From: Clostridiales bacterium DTU070
Lineage (GTDB): Bacteria; Bacillota; Clostridia; DSM-8532
DNA length: 38,299 bases
Assembly: GCA_001513105.1 (NCBI GenBank)
Contig: LFSH01000041.1
Span: 1 to 38,299, forward strand
Reading direction: 5' to 3'
Made by a program: the position numbers and the translations under genes. Position 1 is the stretch's first letter. Every line of letters starts with the position of its first letter. Under the pieces are notes generated by a model, which saw nothing but the letters and a program-made list of their open reading frames with translations, made no database searches and was not told the origin of the DNA. Shown one piece after another: positions 34,237-38,299 of the stretch.

Positions 34237-34668
34237 ATGAAAATCGGAAAACAGAAAAACATTGCCCTTATTGCCCATGATAACAGAAAGAAGGATTTGG
34301 TCGAGTGGGTAAGGCGCAGAAAAGATATATTGAGCGGGCATTTCCTTTGCGGGACGGGTACAACAGCCGCCTTGATCTCAAAAGAGACCGGGCTTCCGGT
34401 AAGGCCGTATAAAAGCGGGCCATTGGGAGGGGATCAGCAGATCGGGGCCTTTATAGCAGAAGGAAAAGTGGATTTTATGGTCTTTTTCTGGGATCCGTTG
34501 ACTGCTCAGCCCCATGATCCGGATGTTAAAGCGCTCCTGAGAATAGCGGTATTATACGGAATTCCGGTGGCAATGAACGAGTGCACCGCAGATTTCCTGA
34601 TTACTTCACCAATGATGGATGAAGAATACGAAACAAATGTACTTACATACAAAAGCAGCATAGAATAA
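34237..34668 (+). CDS. mgsA: Methylglyoxal synthase
   Basis: 143 residues. It turns dihydroxyacetone phosphate into methylglyoxal and phosphate, a bypass that relieves phosphate limitation or sugar-phosphate stress. The catalytic Asp66 is in GPLGGDQQIGA (Asp71 in E. coli). FFWDPLTAQPHDPDVKALLR holds His93 and Asp96. A TTG-started form beginning 5 codons earlier covers its own ribosome binding site (AGGAGG), so the ATG at 34237 is used. It is a single gene with no terminator visible immediately after. Confidence 0.97.
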   Translation: MKIGKQKNIALIAHDNRKKDLVEWVRRRKDILSGHFLCGTGTTAALISKETGLPVRPYKSGPLGGDQQIGAFIAEGKVDFMVFFWDPLTAQPHDPDVKALLRIAVLYGIPVAMNECTADFLITSPMMDEEYETNVLTYKSSIE

Positions 34669-34724
34669 CCTCAGACCTAAAAATTCAAAAAACGATATGG
34701 CGGTATTTCCCGTTTCGGCCGTTA

Positions 34725-34753
34725 TTGACTTTAGCCGTATTCTGCGTTAAAAT
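34725..34753 (+). promoter_or_regulatory. Promoter in front of the broken tRNA-Ser
   Basis: TTGACT (34725-34730), exactly 17 bp, TAAAAT (34748-34753). Transcription would begin near 34760, about 25 nt before the tRNA fragment, typical for a tRNA promoter. It may now drive the intact tRNA-Ser downstream, since no terminator is seen between. Confidence 0.75.
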
Positions 34754-34785
34754 TATAAGACAATTAAACGAAATTGTTCTGACGC

Positions 34786-34826
34786 GGAAGAGTATCGAAG
34801 TGGTCATAACGAGCCTGACTCGAAAT
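34786..34826 (+). pseudogene. 5' fragment of a tRNA-Ser (anticodon CGA)
   Basis: The fragment has acceptor strand GGAAGAG, TA, D-stem TCG/CGA around a 12-nt D-loop with GG, the 5' anticodon strand CCTGA and the loop CTCGAAA with anticodon CGA (34821-34823). After T34826 the expected TCAGG strand is replaced by TGTGT, and no variable arm, T-arm or CTCTTCC acceptor strand follows. The break lies inside the anticodon stem-loop, a known integrase target. ACTCGAAATG (34818-34827) recurs in the intact tRNA-Ser at 34998-35007. Confidence 0.8.
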
Positions 34827-34967
34827 GTGTTGGGCAATGTGGAAGTCTTGCAGCCGAAAACCTTGATTTTATGCGGTTTCTATTGCCCTCGGAGTTCGAA
34901 TAAAGGTAATTTTTGAGCTGTTCTATCCGAGTTCTATCCGGGGCAGTTTTACAAGTTAATAATATCT

Positions 34968-35055
34968 GGAGGAGTACCCAAGTGGTGAAGGGGTCGCACT
35001 CGAAATGCGATAGGTCGGCAACGGCGCGTGGGTTCAACCCCCACCTCCTCCGCCA
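34968..35055 (+). tRNA. tRNA-Ser (anticodon CGA)
   Basis: 88 nt including an encoded CCA. Acceptor GGAGGAG/CTCCTCC, D-stem CCC/GGG, anticodon stem TCGCA/TGCGA with anticodon CGA at 35001-35003, a long class II variable arm and T-loop TTCAACC. It decodes UCG. Its own promoter is poor (TAATAAT close to the 5' end), so readthrough from 34725-34753 is plausible. The integrase gene ends 15 bp from its CCA. Confidence 0.95.
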
Positions 35056-35056
35056 T

Positions 35057-35096
35057 GGAGCTGTTAATTTCAAAGATTAGCAGCTCCTACCTTTTT
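35057..35096 (+). terminator. Terminator of tRNA-Ser, overlapping the integrase 3' end
   Basis: GGAGCTG (35057-35063) pairs with CAGCTCC (35081-35087) and is followed by TACCTTTTT. The downstream arm lies in the last codons of the integrase gene on the other strand. Confidence 0.7.
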
Positions 35097-36407
35097 AAGC
35101 GGCAAAGATTTTTCAATGATTTTTGCTGTCTTTTTCTTTGATTGGTATTCCAGATGCCCATAGATGTTAACCGTTGTCCGGATGTCGCTATGACCAACCC
35201 AATCTCTGATACGCTCCATAGGTACTTCATTTGCCATCATCAAACCTACGCAGGAATGCCTCAGATCGTGGAATCTAATAGGGAGTAATCCGGCTTTTTT
35301 TAGCAGATCACGGTGCCTGTTGGTTATATAATCCGGATCAATGATTTCTCCCAATTGGTTAACGCAAATGTATCCAAGCCATTCATTGCTGTATGAGTTG
35401 CCGCAAAGCTCCCTTAGTTCCTTATTTTCAGCTATTTTAGCCTTTATTCTTTCCTCCACATAAGGAATTAAGGGGTAAGTGCGATTGCTCAAGTCAGTCT
35501 TAAGTTTATCTGAAGGGATATATATCTTCTTGTTACCGATAGTAACTTTTGTTACCGTGTGATTGGCGCGGAAGAATTTATGCTTAAAATCAAACTGAGA
35601 TTCTCTAACACCGAGACATTCACTGCGCCGCATCCCATAAAAACCGCCAAGTAATATGGGAATTTCAATGATATCGCCTACAATGAATTCAATATAATAT
35701 TGCATCTGTTCGGCATTTAATGTAGCTGCGTTATATTTCTCAATTTTGTGTAAAGTAATTGCGCTGTTTGGGTTTACACTAATTATTTTCTTGCTGATGG
35801 CATAGTTCAATACTTGATTGATAACTGTGTAATCTTTTGCAACTGTTGACTTCTTCTTGCCATTCTTAAGTCTATATGCATAATGCCCTTTCAGCAGGTC
35901 AGGTGTAACTTCTTTGACAGTGCATCCATAAGCTTTGAATGTTGGATACAAGTTATGCTCAATGTTCTCTGCATACCCTGCCCAAGTGTTCAGTTTAATC
36001 GTCTTATCAAAATTGAAGTCTTCACCAACAACGATATTATCCGGATGTCTGAATTCAAGCCACTCTTTTAATAAATCTGCAAACAGGGGATTTTCTGAAC
36101 GGGTATCATCAGCATTATCCTGAGCAACGTTTTTTTCAGGTGTTTCATAGGCGGAAGTCTTATCGGCAACACCATTTTTCAAATCAAGTGAATATTGAAT
36201 TCTGGTCGATAGACATTTACTTTCAGCTTCTGTTTTATTTTCATCAGTTGCAGGAAGCCCTGTTGAAATCCAAAGCGGCTTACGCTTCCCATTCTTATCC
36301 TTTCGGTTGAGAACTGTATAGTAATATCCCTTCTTAGATGTTACGAATCCTCCTATCAATTCATCCTCGGTCAACCTTACCATTTCTAACATTTTGGTGA
36401 GTTCCAT
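35070..36407 (-). CDS. int: Tyrosine-type site-specific integrase
   Basis: 445 residues. An N-terminal arm-binding domain (about 20-75) and a core-binding domain (about 108-215) precede the catalytic domain. The catalytic residues are all visible: Arg260 (GMRRSE), His380 and Arg383 (FHDLRHS), His406 (VGHSD) and Tyr416 (NIYGH). It should insert and excise the element at a tRNA-Ser. A 25-residue insert (about 80-105) separates the first two domains. AAAGGAGG stands before the ATG. The excisionase gene is 93 bp upstream on the same strand. The gene looks intact. Confidence 0.96.
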   Translation of the reverse strand: MELTKMLEMVRLTEDELIGGFVTSKKGYYYTVLNRKDKNGKRKPLWISTGLPATDENKTEAESKCLSTRIQYSLDLKNGVADKTSAYETPEKNVAQDNADDTRSENPLFADLLKEWLEFRHPDNIVVGEDFNFDKTIKLNTWAGYAENIEHNLYPTFKAYGCTVKEVTPDLLKGHYAYRLKNGKKKSTVAKDYTVINQVLNYAISKKIISVNPNSAITLHKIEKYNAATLNAEQMQYYIEFIVGDIIEIPILLGGFYGMRRSECLGVRESQFDFKHKFFRANHTVTKVTIGNKKIYIPSDKLKTDLSNRTYPLIPYVEERIKAKIAENKELRELCGNSYSNEWLGYICVNQLGEIIDPDYITNRHRDLLKKAGLLPIRFHDLRHSCVGLMMANEVPMERIRDWVGHSDIRTTVNIYGHLEYQSKKKTAKIIEKSLPLKKVGAANL

Positions 36408-36500
36408 GCGTTTCCTCCTTTCAAATTATTCACTCACCTGCCGTTGACATGATGAGTGTAACATAATAAAAAAGGTTCGTAAAATGTGCGAATAAAATTT

Positions 36501-36728
36501 TTATTCATTACTCACGCCTATTCTTAGATAGCTTAATAAAAAAGGCTTGGGAATTCTATATGCTCGCCCAACTTTTAGGCACTCAATTTTGTTTTCTTGT
36601 ATTAAACCATATCCTGTCTTAAGGCTAATGCCAAGAATTTCACACATTTGCTTCATGTCAAGAACATCAGGATATTTCTTTAACATAATTCGATAAGCTT
36701 TTTCCTGTGATAATTTTTCATTAGCCAT
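36501..36728 (-). CDS. xis: Excisionase-type helix-turn-helix protein
   Basis: 75 residues. DMKQMCEILGISLKTGYGLIQENKIECLKVGRAYRIPKPFLLSYL (about 24-68) is the winged helix of the excisionase/HTH_17 family seen next to integrases. It should bend DNA at the element ends and push recombination toward excision. AAGGGGG lies about 7 nt before the ATG. It is probably co-transcribed with int. Confidence 0.88.
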   Translation of the reverse strand: MANEKLSQEKAYRIMLKKYPDVLDMKQMCEILGISLKTGYGLIQENKIECLKVGRAYRIPKPFLLSYLRIGVSNE

Positions 36729-36856
36729 ATTTAAGCCCCCTTTCCATTTTATCTCTTGCTATAGCAGTATTAGGGGTTACGCCTTTGATTGAATACACAT
36801 ATACTTGCATAGATAGACGAACCCCCAATCATTTTTCTGTTTTGGTTTTTATATAC

Positions 36857-36895
36857 TTATGTTATATCCGGCAGACAGCGGTTGACCGTCCTCAT
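36857..36895 (-). CDS. Candidate 12-residue micro-ORF (leader peptide)
   Basis: ATG at 36895 encodes MRTVNRCLPDIT and stops at 36857. GGGGAGGTG lies 8 nt before the ATG, a better ribosome binding site than many genes in the window. It lies between the sigma factor gene and xis, on their strand, directly after a GC-rich hairpin (CCCCGG...CGGGG). It could be a regulatory leader peptide; function and expression are inferred. Confidence 0.4.
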   Translation of the reverse strand: MRTVNRCLPDIT

Positions 36896-37254
36896 AGGAA
36901 TCACACCTCCCCGTCAGCGACCGGGGCGCACTCTGGGACTTAACCTCGACTATGCGCAAGTATCATTATCCCTCCGTATGCGTTATCGCCAAAAGTGTAA
37001 CCAACACTTTTCATTGCATAAGTATTCTTCGCTCACACCTTACCTTCATCCAGTCCATAAACGGAATTGATCCTTCGGTTGGAACCGGCGTTATACCGGC
37101 AGGTGGTCCTAGCGTACCTGCAATCTGGCTTTCCTTCTTAGGACATATGGGGAAAGTACCGGATAAACACTTATTCAATTATCAAAGAACACTTGAGGGG
37201 GTAGCATATGTCCCTCTACTAATCAGCAGATTTTTTGGCCAAAAGTTGCACCCC
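36896..37254 (-). other. Structured non-coding region between sigma factor and xis
   Basis: This stretch has no supported protein gene but many short hairpins: AAAAGTGT/ACACTTTT (near 36992-37012, terminator-like on the minus strand), CCGG/CCGG (near 37086-37100), GCAGGT/ACCTGC (near 37100-37122) and the CCCCG hairpin beside the micro-ORF. Plus-strand frames of 62 and 106 codons (36882-37272) cross all of these and look accidental. A structured leader or small RNA of the element is plausible; I do not recognise a named family. Confidence 0.5.
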
Positions 37255-37677
37255 TTAAAGAAATTTTTTTAAAAACTTTTCAATATTCTTTAATGCTTTA
37301 TCAATTGAACGGGATACCTGGCATTTGTTAACACCTTCAATCCTGGCTATTTCTGCTTTGCTCATGCCAAGAAAAAAATGTGCATAGATACGTTTTGCCT
37401 GTTTTTCCGGCAGGCTGTTGATAGCAGCATACAATTCCTGTTTGCTCAGTTTTCGTTCATAGATTTCTTCCGGTGATAATACAAGCAGTACAATATCTCT
37501 TTCTATTCCATCATCAGCGTCAAGAGAATAGTAGGCCTTGTTCACGCGGATGCGCTCGTAATCTGCATGTTCTTTTCGCTCAATCTGTTTGATCAGTTCT
37601 ACAACTTCATCTGCAATTTCAATAAAAAAGTCAGATTTATAAAACGGGTATAAATCCCTTAAATTGATCTTTTTCAT
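37255..37677 (-). CDS. Sigma-70 region 4-type protein of the integrative element
   Basis: 140 residues. The N-terminal part (MKKINLRDLYPFYKSDFFIEI) is typical of the sigma-like proteins of Tn1549-type elements. The C-terminal part (about 95-140) is a sigma region 4 helix-turn-helix: LPEKQAKRIYAHFFLGMSKAEIARIEGVNKCQVSRSIDKAL. Region 2 is missing, so it is probably an accessory regulator rather than a full sigma factor. CGGAGG lies about 8 nt before the ATG at 37677; the longer frame from 37794 crosses two hairpins and is rejected. Confidence 0.88.
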   Translation of the reverse strand: MKKINLRDLYPFYKSDFFIEIADEVVELIKQIERKEHADYERIRVNKAYYSLDADDGIERDIVLLVLSPEEIYERKLSKQELYAAINSLPEKQAKRIYAHFFLGMSKAEIARIEGVNKCQVSRSIDKALKNIEKFLKKFL

Positions 37678-37729
37678 ATATGAACCTCCGTTTTGATTTT
37701 TTTGAGTTAAAAACCAAAACAGAGGCGGA

Positions 37730-37762
37730 GGAGAACGGCACCCGATACAATTCTCCTTTTTT
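37730..37762 (+). terminator. Plus-strand terminator-like hairpin
   Basis: GGAGAA (37730-37735) pairs with TTCTCC (37751-37756) over a 15-nt loop and is followed by six T residues. No plus-strand gene precedes it. Confidence 0.4.
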
Positions 37763-37766
37763 CGAC

Positions 37767-37806
37767 AAAAAAAGCCTACTTGGATATAATCCAAATAAGC
37801 TTTTTC
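37767..37806. terminator. Bidirectional hairpin upstream of the sigma-like gene
   Basis: AAAAAGC (37769-37775) pairs with GCTTTTT (37799-37805), and TTGGAT (37780-37785) with ATCCAA (37789-37794). With A and T runs at both ends it can end transcripts from either side, or attenuate the sigma-like gene. Confidence 0.6.
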
Positions 37807-38239
37807 TAAAGCTGCGCTATTGTGTTTCCTAATATTACGCTCTGTTAGTTCTACTTGATGCCCACATTTGCCCTGTGATAAAAATGAGCTTTTTTTAACA
37901 ATTGGAGATTAGCTGTGAGACAAAAAATGATGTCGGCTTTATCAAACCCGACCGCTATATATTAGCGGATGATGACCCCTCGTATTATGCTGGATAAACA
38001 TTATTAAACCCTCCAAACCCGTAAGCCTGAAGAGGGATTCTTTAGACATGCGAAAACCCCACCAAACTCACGCTTTTTTTTATTTGGCGGGTATCGTCTA
38101 TCTTAATAACTTAATGTAAACCATATCTAATATGGAGTTATTTGATGGTACGCTCTATTAGTTCTTATTTTTTTAGCTCTCATGTATCGTTTAACCTCCT
38201 AAACAGGAACTGTAAACTGTTATCGGAGGTGAACCAGTG
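37807..38239. promoter_or_regulatory. Control region between divergent sigma-like and XRE genes
   Basis: 433 bp without a supported gene. TACGCTCTGTTAGTTCT (37836-37852) recurs as TACGCTCTATTAGTTCT (38149-38165), one mismatch in 17. Hairpins include CCGCT/AGCGG (near 37960-37977) and CCAAA/TTTGG with outer CCC/GGG (near 38056-38094). Repressor or relaxase sites are possible. Confidence 0.5.
38194..38230 (+). promoter_or_regulatory. Hairpin covering the XRE gene's ribosome binding site
   Basis: ACCTCC (38194-38199) pairs with GGAGGT (38225-38230), the ribosome binding site, and AACAG (38202-38206) pairs with CTGTT (38217-38221) inside it. In mRNA this would hide the site; in DNA the same inverted repeat could be an operator. 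Confidence 0.55.
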
Positions 38240-38299
38240 ATGCACAACGATTTAGATAGTTTAGGTGAAATTCTTAAAGCTGCAAGAAAAAGCAATAAC
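38240..38299 (+). CDS. XRE-family transcriptional regulator (5' end only)
   Basis: Twenty residues are visible before the window ends: MHNDLDSLGEILKAARKSNN. LGEILKAARKSNN is the usual first helix of Cro/CI-type repressors. GGAGGTGA lies about 9 nt before the ATG; an in-frame GTG directly before it is the alternative start. It is divergent from the sigma-like, xis and int genes and probably controls the element. Confidence 0.65.
   Translation, partial: MHNDLDSLGEILKAARKSNN

Larger units (their letters stand above)
34827..38299. mobile_element. End of an integrative (conjugative) element, Tn916/Tn1549-like
   Basis: The segment holds an integrase and excisionase at the chromosome junction, a sigma-70 region-4 protein similar in type to those of Tn916/Tn1549 elements, and a divergent XRE regulator. 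It continues past the window. The left border is either the broken anticodon loop of tRNA-Ser (34817-34827) or the 3' end of the intact tRNA-Ser (35055); I favour the first because it explains the broken gene. The other end, cargo and conjugation genes are outside the window. A 9-bp direct repeat TTCTATCCG occurs twice near 34921-34940 and could be an integrase arm site. Confidence 0.65.

Noticed and set aside
34804..35073. 89-residue minus-strand frame across the tRNA-Ser region
   Set aside because: It is the antisense reading of an intact tRNA gene and a tRNA fragment.
36882..37272. Plus-strand frames of 62 and 106 residues in the integrative element
   Set aside because: They cross several hairpins, lack ribosome binding sites and run against the direction of the element genes.

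Overview
The window looks like a chromosomal segment from an anaerobic, endospore-forming, flagellated clostridium (Firmicutes, Clostridia). It carries many sporulation and germination genes (cotS-like, bofA, spoIIID, spoIIQ, spoIID, a gerA-type operon), flagellar rod genes beside mbl in the Bacillus-like order spoIIQ-spoIIID-mbl-flhO-flhP, S-layer (SLH) proteins, GGAGG-type ribosome binding sites and TTGACA/TATAAT promoters. I cannot name the species; plant- or glycan-degrading clostridia fit the alpha-L-fucosidase and SLH proteins.

Layout. 1-66 is the tail of an unknown gene, followed at once by about 930 bp of tandem, roughly 230-bp imperfect palindromes. Next come veg (-), fhs (+), a CotS-like kinase (-), and a leftward set yqhQ-prmC-yaaL-bofA. 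Rightward genes follow: a secreted eight-module FN3/SLH protein, glgB and a small unknown protein. A tRNA-Pro (-) precedes a fucose-linked cluster: fucU, aldo/keto reductase and Zn-dehydrogenase in one leftward operon, a divergent AraC regulator, and a convergent GH29 alpha-L-fucosidase. The dehydrogenase operon and the fucosidase share a gap-free promoter/operator pattern, which points to one regulon.

19338-28449 is a leftward block: SLH/transglutaminase protein, phosphodiester glycosidase, flgJ-like, flhP, flhO, mbl, spoIIID, spoIIQ, spoIID. tadA (+) then meets the leftward germinant receptor operon gerAA-gerAC-small membrane subunit-gerAB end to end. A truncated, frameshifted sensor kinase remnant and mgsA follow.

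The last 3.5 kb is the end of an integrative element of the Tn916/Tn1549 kind: tyrosine integrase and excisionase, a structured non-coding stretch with a micro-ORF, a sigma-70 region-4 protein, and the start of a divergent XRE repressor at the window edge. On the chromosome side of the integrase lie a tRNA-Ser(CGA) gene cut in its anticodon arm but still behind a good promoter, and about 140 bp further an intact tRNA-Ser(CGA). This suggests the element broke a tRNA gene and that a replacement copy now serves.

Several start codons were moved inward from the longest reading frame, on the basis of ribosome binding sites, promoters or family alignment (veg, fucU, dehydrogenase, transglutaminase protein, flgJ, spoIIID, spoIIQ, tadA, gerAB, mgsA, sigma factor). 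Family assignments rest on recognised motifs and gene order, not on database searches.
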